A stretch of DNA of 64,000 nt from the NCBI GenBank assembly GCA_033964015.1, contig CM066919.1, positions 2,570,101 to 2,634,100 of the forward strand, written 5' to 3'. The translations under genes and the position numbers were made by a program. A model generated the notes under the pieces. It worked only from the letters and a program-made list of their open reading frames with translations, was not told the origin of the DNA and searched no databases. This stretch comes from Scolanthus callimorphus (lineage: Eukaryota > Cnidaria > Anthozoa > Actiniaria > Edwardsiidae). Below, in pieces: positions 52,263 to 64,000 of this stretch (its first letter is position 1; each line of letters opens with the position of its first letter).

Positions 52263-55200
52263 ATGGCGGGAAGTACAAGGTAAGCTGGTTCTGACATTCT
52301 TCCACGTTTTATAAATAGAGAAAAGCAGAGCGGAGGGTCTCCCTCCACTGAAATTTGTACAAACGTAGTGTTGTGGCCATATGTTGATGATTTTTGATAT
52401 CGTGCTCATTATTACACACGAATTTGGATATTGTTGCGTACTTGTCGAATTCGACTCGAATAATTTGAGACGAATGTTTGAAACAGCAATGAAGATCGGA
52501 TGTTTTATTGCATAATTGCCTGAGGTCATTTGTATTGGGAATGATTCATGATTAGACCGTGGCGTGGACTAAGCCTTAGACATCTTCTAGGACAAATACT
52601 GCCATTTTCTGTTTTTTTTTTCTAATGCTTCACTAACGCGTTTTCGTTTGAATCCGTATACTTTTTGATACGTTTAGGCCTTCCGTCCACACTAACACGC
52701 TGATCGTTTTCATCGATTCCGTATAAGCTTGAAAACGCTCTCGAAAGTGAATAAAAATGAATCCGTATACATAGCGTGTTAGTGTGGACGGTCGAATCCG
52801 GATAAAAATGAAAACGATGACGTCGACTGTACCACTTAATTTGAGACTATTCTTGCACACGTCAAAATCAAATAAAAACTGATCGCTTTTTTTGGAGCTA
52901 AACTTTCCGAATCTCCCGTCCACACTAACACGCTGTGAATCCCTATAAGTTTGAAAACAAATACTTTTGAAAATGCGTTAGTGTGGACAGGGCCTTAATG
53001 CCATGGTCAATAAAACAACACAAGAATACATATAGAGCAGATTTCAGATGGCCATCCAAAGCTAGCCAGACTTGCGTTTAGTTAGCGTTTCTATTGGTGG
53101 GGAGCAAAATCTTTCATCTTTCAATCAATAATCTGCAACCTAATTCAAACATGCCATTGCTCATGTCATGGCTAAATGCTGACTTACTTTGTTGTTTGTT
53201 GTTGAATGGCTTCCACTCCTGATTGGCTAGTCAGTGGTTTTGTATTTGTGTTTAGTATTCGACACTCATCTGAAATCTGAATGGCTGGGTCATTCCTGGA
53301 TTTTTTCCAATTTCTGATACACTGTAGCCACCTGTATGTCATATTGTGGCCCACTTGTAGCAACTGTTCTGCTGTATTTTGTTTCAATTGTTATGTATGT
53401 ACCCCTTGACCCTTTAGGAACATGGATAAGGTACTAATATCAGCAGAGGCAGCAGGGCTGTCATCACGCATTGGTCCTGTTCAGGTCCTTCGATTTTCAT
53501 CAACATGCATGTCAGATGAGTACCGCCTCCTGGAACTGCCACCCAAGATACTGGAAATAATGCAACAAGGAGACAGGTGAGGGAGCTGTGGCCCAGTTAA
53601 CATGGTTCCTTGGGTGCGCTTAACAGTGTATATAACATGAAATTGGAGCATAATTTAACAGCTACTAGAAGGCTCAAAAGAGATCTTTCCACTAAGATAG
53701 ATCTTATGACAAAGAATGAGTGTTCTTGGAAAATTATTTCGCGCCGCTGTTTCAAGTTAAATGACCCACTACAAATGTTGAGTTTTCAGTGTGACCATAA
53801 CTTGTCCAATAGTCCCGTTTCAAATTCAATGCTCTACCTCTGAATAGGCATCAATGGCGCATAAATACAGCAGAGTCTCTATTTGAAGTCGAAAAACTTT
53901 CGAATACCAACGAGTCAGAAAAGTTTCCTCAAGTTTGTCTATTGTCTCAATTCAAGCTTCATCAGTTTCTCGTCTGTATTCACAACTTTTTCGACTTCAA
54001 ACTGAGGCTCCCACTGTATTTGTGCTGCTGATGTCTATTCAGTGGCAGAGCAAAGAATTCAAAACTGGACTATTGTGACAAGTGCTTGTCACAACAAAAC
54101 AAGTAAGCTGAAAAATTACCATTGGTAGTGGGTCATTCAGCTCTTAATAAGTTTAAGAAAAAACAGTTCCTAGAACACTCACTAACTTTGCCATAACACA
54201 TGTCTTGGTGGTAACGTGTATCCCTTGACCCAATTTGAGCACTTTTGTAAAGTAATTCCAATTTCGTGTTTCAGGTACTTTTAATTTTTATGTGAAAGTG
54301 TAGGCATCCTTGTTATAGCTTTGTTGTGTCATTGATTAGTCTTGTGATACGGGGAGAGAATCAAGATGATGCAGTGCTATGTACTAGTGATGCAACATAT
54401 GATGTTAAAGTGGCTGACACCTCCAACAGCCTGTTGCTGCTTCCACAGTGTCAAACCACAAAGGATAATGGTATGGTAGTATCTATTAAAGGAATATTTT
54501 AAGTCTGTCAGATTGGAAAGTGACTTGCCAACTTATTGCTCCCTTTTCATGTCCAAAAACAACTTTGTACAAGTTTGGTTGCCTGCTAGTGTCCTCTTAC
54601 CAGGAAGCACGTCTATTTTGCAGGTAACATGCAGAAATAATAAATATCTATGATAACCCTGGCATCAAACTATCCTGTCTTTTACAGCAAAATTTCGTAC
54701 TAGATGGCAAAGTGTGCCTTAAAGTTCCAATCACGTTGACTGTAAAAGCTACCTCTGAAAGAATTTCGAATTTGCAAAGTGTACTGAAGAAAATACACCT
54801 GAGAAGTAGAAGGCGAAGTGCTCCCTCAAAGTTTTTTTCAAACTGCTACTAGCTACTGCTAAATTACTCTGCTACCTGGCGGGGGGGGGGGGGGGGGGGA
54901 GACTCATTTATTTTTTGGTGGGGATGATCGTCATATCTTTTAGGGGTTAAAATCACAGGGTCTTGTCTCTTTTAGGGTGATCTTGATCTTCAATAAAATT
55001 TTAGGGAGATTGGTATCTTTAAGGGCCAAAATATGTGTCCAAATTGATTTGTCTCATGATGGTGCTTCTAAAAACCGCGTAAGAAATAGAGATTACTCGA
55101 GAAGACGATAAATTAGACAGCAATACAGGCAGCATTTTAGTCGAACACCAAAATTTCTTGATGGTATCTTTTACCTGTTATGTGTCTCCTTTGTGCCTAC

Positions 55201-58200
55201 TTGACACAAAAGGGCCTCATGTTTGAGGGTAAGAAATTATTTGAGCCACACCATGTTTGTTATCTTTTAGGGGTGAAACTGAAAATTTCCGACAATCATC
55301 CCCAACCAAAAAATATGGGAGTCTCTCCCCCCTCCCCCCCAGGCTCTCTGCTACCTGCAAAATAGACATTCCACAGAATTTGTTAAAAATGTTAATGACC
55401 TCACTCATGACCTCATATCATGTAATCACATACAATGTAGATCTTGTTGCCACCCAGTTTAGATCACCTGGCAAACAATGTACAATATGTTCATTTTGTA
55501 GATACCGGTACTAGTCGATTAGGTCTTTTGTCATCAATGTTGACATTCTAGTCAATTTTATCCAAGTTTGGTTTTCTGCCAGCGCAATGCTTATCCTATT
55601 GCCCCTGGTCAAGTTTTGAACTGAAGGAACAAGTAGCGATAGTAGACAAATGAGTAAGAGCAAAGAGTCATCATGCCCAGTCACAATAACTTGTTCCTTT
55701 GCTTCACATCATTCACTGTTTTAAATTAATTTAATAGCTTGGTTAATGTTTAATTTATTTTTACAGACTTCAAGGAGCAATCTTGTGATTTGATTGAAAG
55801 GCAGGTAGGTATGGTGGTGGGCACCTTATTCTTGATTTTTCTCTTGTGTTCTCACAGTTTTACACCACCTGCATTACTCCTGTAGTGGGATTGTATTTGC
55901 TCTGACAACCCTTATTGCAGAAATAGCTGTTATGTATGTCAAAATTGCCCGATCTGTGTAACTATTTTCAGGTATGCAGCTGCCACACAGAGTATTTAGA
56001 GCTTCGTCCGGGAAGACCGCACCTTCACAAGATCCACAAATTACTACAGACCTCACTATACAAGGGAACAGAAGATGAGAGCATTGATAGTCACACAACA
56101 GATAGCACAAAGGTTGGACCACTAGAGATACTCTACATAACTCAGATAACGTACATGTACATTAAACTAATACCCCATTCACACTGGTGCTTAAACTAGC
56201 TTAAAGGTAGTTTAATTTAAAACTGGTTCAAATCCTTGTATTTTGTCATGAGGGGACAGTTCTTCCAAGAACAAAACTGAATATACTGTACTGTACATGC
56301 TACACAGTGATCATTTAGCTAGGAGGAGTTGATAACAGTAATGATCTCAGAGCTGGAAATTACTGCCGGTCATTGGGCATTGTCCACTCAAAATCGCCAA
56401 ATGTCCAACCAATATGTCTGGCCAATTTTCCAGTAGGAGACAACCAAAGAAGACGTTTTAATGGACATATGTCCGATCAAGTAAGAAAAATTATTTCCAG
56501 CCCTGAATCTTAATGCAAGGCAAAAGAAAACTGTGCCTAACTAGGTTTACAGGGTGAATGTGGCACAAGACAATAGTCATCTTACTGATGGCATCATCAA
56601 TGCTGTTTCCATGTTGCTGCTCTCATTGCCATAGGAAACTTCGGCTATGGCAATTTTTCAAGTATATATTGATGACATCATTCTCCATTTTGTCCATGCA
56701 TACACTGTGTAGTATACCATGGATGACCTACTGAATGTAATACGAGCAAGTGAAGCTGAAGTGCGGCAGAGACTCAGTAGTCTAGGAGCATTAGAGATAA
56801 ATGGTGAGTAATTGAGGATCACAATTCCACTGTCTTGATTGTGAAGCAGTTGCTTCACTTCATTCATTGTCTTGGCTCCAGTAGATACTGATACAGTAAT
56901 CAAACAAGTGAGGCTGGAGACTCCGGCACCCAGGATAGCAGGGCATTAACAGTGGGTCACTTGGTCTTACTGAAGGAAATACTACAACAATAGCATTATT
57001 TCCAGTACAATAGTATGGTGCCCATGAACAGTTTTCTGATACCCTATTTTCTTGATAATGACCCTGGTGATTGTTTTAACCTTGTCCTGTCATAGCAGTG
57101 TTAAGACAGATTTTTTTAGAACTTTGAGCAACTTTGCCAGAAAGCGCAAAAAATCTTGTTACTCGAAATAAAAAAAGTTGTTGCATTGAATTTAGTCTCA
57201 TTTGAAAGGTCTTCATGGTAGTGTTCGTGTATTATCGTCCCGGTAAAAAAATTTCCAGAGGAAGCTGAGAAAATTCATAGTTCACTATTTTTGGCCAAAC
57301 GTTGCTCGAAGTTGTAAAATAACCTGTCTTAATTCATATTCAAAGCGTCGCTTACAAACCTCCTCAAAATACAGCATTTCTTAGTGTAGTACATGTTACT
57401 GATTTACACCTTTTTTTTAAACAATATTTTACAAACCGTATACCCATTTATTATATGGCTTGACAATTTCCCGTGATCTGATTGGCTGGCGCACGGACTG
57501 TATTTTGCGTATTGTCTACCGGCTATTTTTTTCCGTATTTGTGACCCTCTTTGGGAAAACGTATAATAACGATTTAGCGTTTAATGAAAAAGTCGTTTAT
57601 GAAGCGTTTAAACGATCTCACAAATCGTTTAAACGACTTTGAAAATCGTTTATACGATTTGAAAATTCGTTTAAACGATGTGGGAAAACGTTTAAACGAA
57701 TGATGAAAGCGTTTAAACGAGTAACAAAATCGTTTATACGAATTTAAAAATCGTTTATACGAGTGGAGAAAGGATGTTCGCTCCACGTTGGAATTCGCTT
57801 TAGAGAGGTAGCGAGCATCCACGTTCCATAGCGAGTTATAATTCGGTTTGCGTTCGGGCACGAAGAGCGAATCCATACTTTTCACCGTTGTTTTAAAGCC
57901 TGGTAAGTAGTACGCTGCATTCAATATACCACTACAATTTGCCAAGGAAGACTTAAAACTTACGAGGTCAAATTATGATTCAATGTCAAAGTGTATAGAT
58001 AGCGTGAAAATAATTGTTTTGTTTTGAATCATGATCCAAATGGCGCGACACTTTCACGTGGAAAGCGAAGCGAACTGAAGTAAAAGATGCGAGATTGAAC
58101 GAGTTGCTTTCAAGCACAGAAAAGAAAAGCCATTGGTTTGTATGGGGTACATCAAAACAGTAAAAATTACAGCAAAAGAATGAAGTTTTGCACTTGACTG

Positions 58201-61200
58201 CACTGTACTTACCTAATGTTTCCTGTCACGCAACTACAAAGTTGGTCGGTCGAGTCACGTGATACCAAATAAATACTATACTTCTGCGTCTGATTTCCCC
58301 AACGCGAATATGTTTTTTTCTGCTATCAATGCCATAAAGCCAGTTAATAACCTTCTCCGGCTATTTGTTTTCCGTTTTACTTCTTGTGAGAAACACAGAG
58401 CATTTTCATCGTGTAGCGCATTCGCGAGAGGTCAAGTTAATTATGCATTCAAAACAATGCGCTGAAACTCGCACATTTTATTCAATCATTCCGAATTCAT
58501 TATTTCCTTCTCTTGGTGTTTCCTTCTCTCGATTTTCTCGTTTAATTTTTCGTAGATGCATCTTTTGATGTTCAGATTAGTTACTGGATATTATAATCAT
58601 ATAATTAAGCGTGAACTTTATTTTATTTTCGCATAAGTGTTCGGTCGAGTTCGGACATTGAAATCTCCGGAAATACGCGTAATGAATACGCGCTGGGTAC
58701 ACAAGTTTTTGTTCCGTGGCTTTTAGGTCGGTTTCGTGAGGGTGTCCGTTTATGTAGATCGTTTATACGTTTTGGAAAATCGTTTAAACGATTTGGAAAG
58801 TCGTTTATGTGTTTTGGAAAGTCGTATATACGTTTTGGAAAGTCGTATATACGTTTTGGAAAGTCGTATATACGTTTTGGAAAATCGTTTAAACGATTTG
58901 GAAAGTCGTTTACCGTTCGTTTATTTTGGCCATTAAACGGAAAATCGTTATTATACGTTTTCCCAAAGAGGGTCACATTTAGCCCCGTGTCCCGGATGAA
59001 GATTGTTTTGCGTTTTGCGGAATTCTTGTACGCTAGCTTTTCTCACTTCAAAGTTTTCGCTGTTAGTGCAAAAAGTGCAGGAAAATTCATGCAAAATCTT
59101 AAAAAACTCAAATAAGTAAAAAAGAAGATAAAAGTATTACGTGGCGCGCGCGTAAATGGAAGAAAAGCCAGCAAAGGCCGGAAATTGGACACAATATAAT
59201 TCCAATCTAAATGAACCATATAATAAACGAATTATTAATCTCACTTGCTCGGTCTGTACGGAAAATATCAGACCTCGGTCTTTTTGTACAGACCTCGCTA
59301 TCGCTCGGTCCGTACTGCAAAACTTATTATTGTACCCCAGGTTTCTGGCGACTACTTGACAAAGATTACAAGGAGCAGGCCACCATGCGAATACTTACCT
59401 ACCTAGAAGAGATGGCATGGGACTACCAACATGTTCCTCTCGATCAGTGTAGTGAGGGACTCCAGGAATTGCAGCCAGGGTAAATATACAGGAGCTAAAG
59501 GACCGAAAGGCAGGAAGGGTAGAAATGAATAGCCTAATCTTATGGAAATTTCTGTTGAATGGATTATAAAAGGAAGGGCTTTGTTGAAAGGCTATAGTGC
59601 GGTAAGGTCTAGTCCATTGTTAACTGCCATAAAAACGGGGACAATTTGCCTTTGTCACACAAGTGTCATCTCGAATTTTTCAGCCGATTTATTCAGGAAG
59701 CAAACGAGGCCAAGCAGCGTGCAGGTTTTGCTCATGTTGGAAAGCGAAGCCTGTTGCTGGGATTTATGGTACAAAAGTTGACCAAGCTACCAAAAAGTAC
59801 TCCTTATTTGTTTTAGAACTGAAAAGTTGATTGGCTCATTGCTTTTTTCTGCTTTGCTGGGTCATTCTGGAAACAAAATGGCGGCGCCGTGACAAAGGCG
59901 AATTAATGACCTTTTACTGCTCTTACGCCACAAGGAGCTTCCAGCCAGTCAGTTCGTTCTATGGTAGTCAATGCACGGCTGGCGGTGGCACTGGAGACCA
60001 GCCGGCACCTTCCTGGACACTTTCAAGGAGGATACTGGTGCGACCACCTCAGCCGATCTTTCCGCATGCACCTTGATGATGAAGATGATGATGACTGCTT
60101 TTACACATTATCTCTTGCGGTCTTGGGTCCTTTGGATTCTGACGTTATTATTTTTTATACAACATTATATTATTTGTGCGTATGTACTGTAATAGATACA
60201 CAGAAGACGTCACAGAATGTCATGAACAACAGTCACGCAACTCGACTGCGTCTCGTTGCGTACATTTTTGTTCATGACATTCTGTGACGTCATCTGTGTA
60301 TCTGTTACAGTACACACGCACGCAAAACGAGATCTATTTGTTAAATAATCTGCATTGACATATTAAGCTCATTGCTGCTCTAGGACAGCCCGCGCAATAA
60401 TTCCAGAAGTCCACAAAAGGTGTCTGCTGACTTTTTTGCGACTTGTTACTGCGATTTTCATAATTCTGCGAACTCTACGCCGACCAGTAAACCGCGGAAT
60501 GGCTTCCGTCAATGAAACAAGTGAACAACTCTGGGCGATTTCACGCAGGCTTTGATAGATTTTGTGAACTGATAGGGGCTAGCTAGGCTTCAAAACACAA
60601 TTTTTCAATGAAAAATACAAACCCAACTCAGAAAACATGCGTGGACTTGACTCAAAGGTTTGATGTACGTTTGACAAAACGCAGTTTGGTGTTCGGAAAT
60701 GTCAAGTGGGAGTTCGCAGAATTATGAAAATCGCTTTATCTGATTCGAAACCTGTAGAGTGTTGGGATTCTGATGGATTTAACTTAGATGTCTGATTTCT
60801 TCTTCTTGCAGTATTATTACAGAACATTGCCTCCATTGCCTTGGCGAGAGAAGATCAGGTACGCTCACACTTTTTTGGCTGTAGTTTTACGCGGTGATGC
60901 GGATTAATTACCAAAAAATCTGCGGTTATTCAGTATTCTAGAACCCTGTGGTCTCCAGGAATTTGCTTCTGAAATTGCGGAATTTCGGTGCAGTATTTCT
61001 CAATCTACGCGTATTCACGCGCGAGACCCCAGGAACACGATGGTTCAGTTCTCTACCTTGTATTCACGCGCGAGGCAGTTGGGAGGGACATCTTGTAACG
61101 AAAGAACCAAGGCTCATCATAGCGCACTACAAACCATAGTTTATTATCTTCATATGCTCCAGGTGATGAGCCCGAGGCCGACGTGTATTACGAATTATCG

Positions 61201-63582
61201 GAGGACAAAGTGTGCAGATTCTATGCAGAGTATCTTCTCCGGCCTGTAGGGAGGGTAATCCAAATGCATTTATTTGTTACAATTGCTAATTTTGGTGCTG
61301 TTGTTGATCTATTGTGTACGTTCCTTGTAGAGAGTACTTTATGTTCCTATGTGCGCATTTAGCCTCCGTTTCACCCGCTTGCGTAGTATGTTTGGCTGAG
61401 AGGTCCCCCACCCACTCCACTTCAGATGGTGGTGTGAGAGAGAGTCCCGGGTTCGCGCGGCTCCAGGAAAGTCCGGAAGTTATTTAAGAGACCCCTGAAG
61501 AGCTTCTTAAATGCAAAAAACGAATTTTACCAAAGACAATACTAGAACAAATTGAAAAACTCATGGAAAATTTCCTGGATTTCTAAGTTTCTAACAATTA
61601 CTAACGCATATATATATTCCTATTTATATTAGTTTAATTACCACGAGTTCATGGAGTCGTGGCAACAGAGCGTCCCCGATGGCATGACAACAAGCTCTGA
61701 CCATTTACTAGTAAGTGCCGACATTTATGACTAATTACTGAAGATGATATAGAACCTTGTGCAGTTGATGGTCAAACAGTAGTGCTAGGAGGACGTGGCG
61801 AGTTTAATCTTTGTCTTTTCTGTGGACCACAATATTTATCCGTGACGTCTTTTCAGGGAATCTCACTGACAGACATGACAAGTCATCCTCCAGTTATTTG
61901 GCATTTTCCTTCCTACGATCTCCCTGAAGACCCCGAATTGAGGTAAGTACACACCCATTCTTCCATGTCCCGCAGATATCATAGTGGCTTACAACAGTGA
62001 GTCCATTCACCGTATATTTAACCATTATCCTGCGAGATTGCGCAGAATATTGTCTGATACTATATTCTGCAAAATCGAGCAGGATAATGGTTTTATTATT
62101 CAGCACATCGATAGCACAAAAACCCCTGAAAAACGTTATTACTTTTGTGTATTATTTACGAGCTCAACACATATTTCCCTCAGACGACGGATATCGCAGG
62201 ATATCTGTCATGTACAGAAGACAGCTATTGGCGTTCCAATGACCATATTTGGGCAATGCATTGATGTGCCGAATAATAACCGTTATTATTCAGCACATCG
62301 ATGCTTTGCCCAAATATGGTAATTGAAAACCCAGTAACTGTCTTCTGCACATGACATATAGCATGCGATATCTGTCATGTGGGCGAAATTTAACATGTTG
62401 AGCTTGTAAAAACAAACCCGCAAAAGTAAACTTTTCTGGGATGTTTCTGTGCCATCGATGTGCTAGATAGAAAACGTCTGAGTTCAGTATCAGACAATAT
62501 TCTGCGCAATCTCACAGGATAATGACTAACTATCGAACAATGCCGTCCAGAAAAGATGCAATACCATCGTTTGTCTTAGACTCGAGCTATAGCCACACCT
62601 GTGATGATAGAGGGACATCTGCGGCGCAGCGCAGCACAGAACTCGACTTTTGTAAACTAAAACCCTGCACAAGATTTGACATACAGTCGAAGCTCTCGTA
62701 AGCGACCACCTCGGGAACTGAAAATTGCGGTCGTTAACGGAGCTGGTCGCTTACGAGAACGGCTCTCGTAAGCGACCACCAAGCGGCTTCCTACTTGAAC
62801 AATAGGTGTTGGTCGCTTACGAGAGCTTAGTACAATAAATCTATAAAATATCACGTGATACTAATGCTTAAAATAGTTTGATTTATTTCCCAACTTTAAT
62901 TAAGAATAGATAACCGCAAATATGTACATAGAAAATAGCATTTCACCGGTGCAGCTTGTATCAGTTTAGATATTTATGAGGTGATGACTGATGTTTTAAA
63001 GACAAAAAGTACTGTGGTCGCTTACAAGAGCTTAAAAACAATAGAAAATCTCTGTTGGTGATTTGAAATTGTGGTCGCACACGGAGGCGATAGTTCTCCG
63101 CCAGGTGGTCTTGGGTCTACCGGGTTACCTCAGTGCGTCTACCTCAGTGCGCATACATAGAGGATATTACACGGTGGCGCGAAGATATGAGTTTTATTTT
63201 CGAGTGGCAAGAACAATATTTTACGAATGAGCGTTTATTATATAGACAAACCAGAAAAAGTTATTCCAAGTTGATTTCCAAGCACTTTTGTTTTGACCGA
63301 TATCCTCACTCGTGAGGATATGGAAAATATGTCACTCAGGACCCGGATGTAGTTTCATATGAGATCTACGAGTGGCGTATTTCCCAGTAAAACACTCGTG
63401 TCTATATAAATCTCCCCACTAAGTCCAAGAGCAAAGCTTTCCGAATGAGCACTCCAGATGCTCCACAAACCTGTGTTACTATTTTTCTATTGATTGTGTT
63501 GTTTGATCATGTATTCTAGATTTGCAAGATTATTTAGAACGCGAACCAAGTGGACGTACAATGATATTCAACCATACATAAG
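52263..63582 (+). CDS. DSCC1: Sister chromatid cohesion protein DCC1, exons 1-12 (last exon outside window)
   Basis: Exons: 52263-52279, 53418-53576, 54340-54470, 55767-55804, 55972-56112, 56713-56803, 59341-59479, 60812-60858, 61163-61254, 61633-61710, 61857-61942, 63520-63582. All phases match and give 360 codons. Key stretches shared with animal DCC1: RLLELPPKILEIMQQGDSLV plus IRGENQDDAVLC, YDVKVADTSNSLLLLPQC, YLELRPGRPHLHKIHKLL, YTMDDLLNVIRASEAEV, FWRLLDKDYKEQ, ITEHCLHCLG, DVYYELSEDKVCRF, FMESWQQSVPDGM, FPSYDLPEDPEL and LFRTRTKWTYNDIQPYI. DCC1 joins CTF8 and CTF18 in an alternative RFC clamp loader acting on PCNA at forks and in cohesion (family knowledge). Human DCC1 is 393 aa, so about 30 residues lie beyond the window. 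The exon 5 donor is weak (GTTGGA). Exon 7 to 8 lacks about five residues found in human. Confidence 0.95.
52610..52997. repeat. Inverted-repeat cluster in DSCC1 intron 1
   Basis: CGTCCACACTAACACGCTG occurs at about 52684 and 52918, with its inverse AGCGTGTTAGTGTGGACGG at about 52774 and GCGTTAGTGTGGACAGGGCC at about 52975. This is a MITE cluster of the GTCCACACTAACGC type; a stray end may lie at 3947 as well. Confidence 0.6.
53577..54339. other. DSCC1 intron 2
   Basis: AT-rich intron without recognised elements. The 77-codon open frame at 53610-53843 has no known domain. Confidence 0.5.
54876..55343. mobile_element. G-run-ended inverted-repeat element in DSCC1 intron 3
   Basis: The left CTGGC plus an ~18-bp G run and GAGACTCATTTATTTTTTGG pairs with CCAAAAAATATGGGAGTCTC plus a C-rich end. 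The inner TATCTTTTAGGGGTTAAAAT/TATCTTTTAGGGGTGAAACT motifs are shared with 48038-49310. Confidence 0.55.
57540..58977. mobile_element. 1.4-kb foldback element with subterminal 21-bp arrays, in DSCC1 intron 6
   Basis: The ends TGTGACCCTCTTTGGGAAAA plus CGTATAATAACGATTT and their inverse (AAATCGTTATTATACG... ending GGGTCACA at 58977) bound it. Inside each end is an array with a strict 21-bp period around palindromes CGTTTAAACG, CGTTTATACG or CGTATATACG: about nine units at 57590-57765 and eight at 58755-58915. Since 21 bp is 7 codons, long frames open on both strands (SFKRFPT-like and VLESRIY-like heptads) without being proteins. The middle ~950 bp has no recognised coding domain. Confidence 0.8.
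60165..60343. mobile_element. MITE with long inverted repeats (copy 2), DSCC1 intron 7
   Basis: GTACTGTAATAGATACACAG plus AAGACGTCACAGAATGTCAT, then GAACAA, is mirrored as TTGTTCATGACATTCTGTGA plus CGTCATCTGTGTATCTGTTA, then CAGTAC. It is followed by AAAACGAGATCTATTTGTTA, as in the copy at 12212-12476. Confidence 0.8.
62023..62524. mobile_element. MITE, 502 bp, DSCC1 intron 11
   Basis: CATTATCCTGCGAGATTGCG plus CAGAATATTGTCTGATAC (62023-62060) pairs almost perfectly with GTATCAGACAATATTCTGCG plus CAATCTCACAGGATAATG (62487-62524). Internal inverted motifs include TTATTCAGCACATCGAT and CCATATTTGGGCAATGCAT. Confidence 0.8.
62684..63115. repeat. Tigger-type repeat fragment, DSCC1 intron 11
   Basis: It begins TA-CAGTCGAAGCTCTCGTAAGC, then several forward and inverted CTCTCGTAAGCGACCACC/GGTCGCTTACGAGAGC copies (62690, 62747, 62762, 62810, 63015). 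The start resembles the CAGTGGTACCTCT-ended element at 3197 in design. The right end is not clear. Confidence 0.55.
63295..63405. repeat. Unbroken copy of the repeat split at 41872-46225
   Basis: ACCGATATCCTCACTCGTGA, ATATGTCACTCAGGACCCGG and GGCGTATTTCCCAGTAAAAC plus ACTCGTGTCTATAT together form the inverse of the outer layer of the 42-46 kb nest. Confidence 0.75.
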
Positions 63583-63639
63583 GTAGCACCAATACTTGCT
63601 CTTATAATCAGGGCCCGAAATTATCAGATATTAATGGTC

Positions 63640-64000
63640 GGAATTTTGCGACTTGTTTGGCGAGTTTTACTCGCAGAAATAGACGTTGGGGCATGCATAG
63701 AAAGTTATTTCTCTTAACGGTTCTGTATCAAATCTCGCGCATGCGTCAATGGTTGTCACCAGAGTCTTCCTCGCGAGATGACGAGACGGGGAGGTCTGGG
63801 TACGAGAATGCTCTGGTGACAGCCATTGGCGCATGCTCGAGTTGTGGTACAGAGCCGTTGAGAGAAACAACGTCTGCGCATGCCCCAACGTTCAATATCA
63901 GTCCATTCTCGAACCCAGAGCTCCCCGGCTCGTTACCTCGCGGGGGAGGCTCTGGTGACAGCCACTGACGCATGCGCGAGATTTAATACAGAGCCGCTGA
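63640..64000. repeat. Dispersed inverted repeat, cut by window end
   Basis: 63680-63800 and 63890-64000 are inverted relative to each other (GCGCATGCGTCAATGGTTGT/GACAGCCACTGACGCATGCG; CTCGCGAGATGACGAG/CTCGTTACCTCGCGGG). A third partial copy (ATGCTCTGGTGACAGCCATT) lies between, and a fourth at 26905-27095. It follows the donor of DSCC1 exon 12. Confidence 0.65.

Noticed and set aside
53610..53843. 77-codon frame as an extra DSCC1 exon
   Set aside because: Exons 2 and 3 join in phase and match the known protein across QQGD|SLVIRG without it.
57574..57945. Minus-strand frame with repeated SFKRF heptads
   Set aside because: It is a translation of the 21-bp palindromic array inside a foldback element; the mirrored array gives a comparable frame on the other side.

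Overview
This window reads as nuclear DNA of an invertebrate animal, most likely a cnidarian and plausibly a stony coral. The genes are split into small exons with GT-AG introns, and the intergenic DNA is crowded with non-LTR retrotransposons, a tRNA-derived SINE and many short inverted-repeat DNA elements. One gene has the plan I recall for secreted coral skeletal-matrix-type proteins: signal peptide, cysteine-rich module, fibrinogen-like domain. The organism call is inference; no rRNA or mitochondrial marker is present.

Five host genes can be built exon by exon, all on the + strand. (1) The 3' end of VMP1, an ER autophagy and lipid scramblase protein (1-2291). (2) A complete six-exon nucleoredoxin, 412 aa (15791-22512). 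(3) A complete two-exon single-domain nucleoredoxin-like gene of NXNL/RdCVF type, 153 aa (28380-29837). (4) A five-exon secreted protein with a fibrinogen-like domain that carries two one-base frame breaks (35974-40543). (5) DSCC1, the DCC1 subunit of the CTF18 clamp loader, twelve exons, whose last exon lies past the window end (52263-63582). Two more stretches (30844-31170 and 35201-35479) may be terminal exons of unrecognised genes.

The rest is mostly mobile DNA. 2.3-15.6 kb holds a Tigger-like MITE, several CR1/L2-like LINE remnants on the minus strand, a large tandem-array-bearing inverted-repeat element with a short relative fused to its end, and a BEL/Pao integrase fragment. The nucleoredoxin introns hold a SINE and a MITE nested in a MITE. 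22.5-28 kb holds several MITEs and a 5'-truncated LINE with an intact 515-codon reverse transcriptase ORF. 30-35 kb holds a CR1-like remnant and a decayed RTE-type LINE. 41.9-46.2 kb is a three-layer nest of elements containing a second long/short pair of the same family seen near 5-8 kb. 46-52 kb is MITE territory. The DSCC1 introns carry further foldback elements, including one of 1.4 kb with 21-bp palindromic arrays.

Functionally, the clearest grouping is the neighbouring pair of thioredoxin-fold genes (nucleoredoxin and its one-domain relative), which share their first-intron position and active-site position and so look like a local duplication. VMP1, the fibrinogen-like gene and DSCC1 have no obvious functional tie to them.
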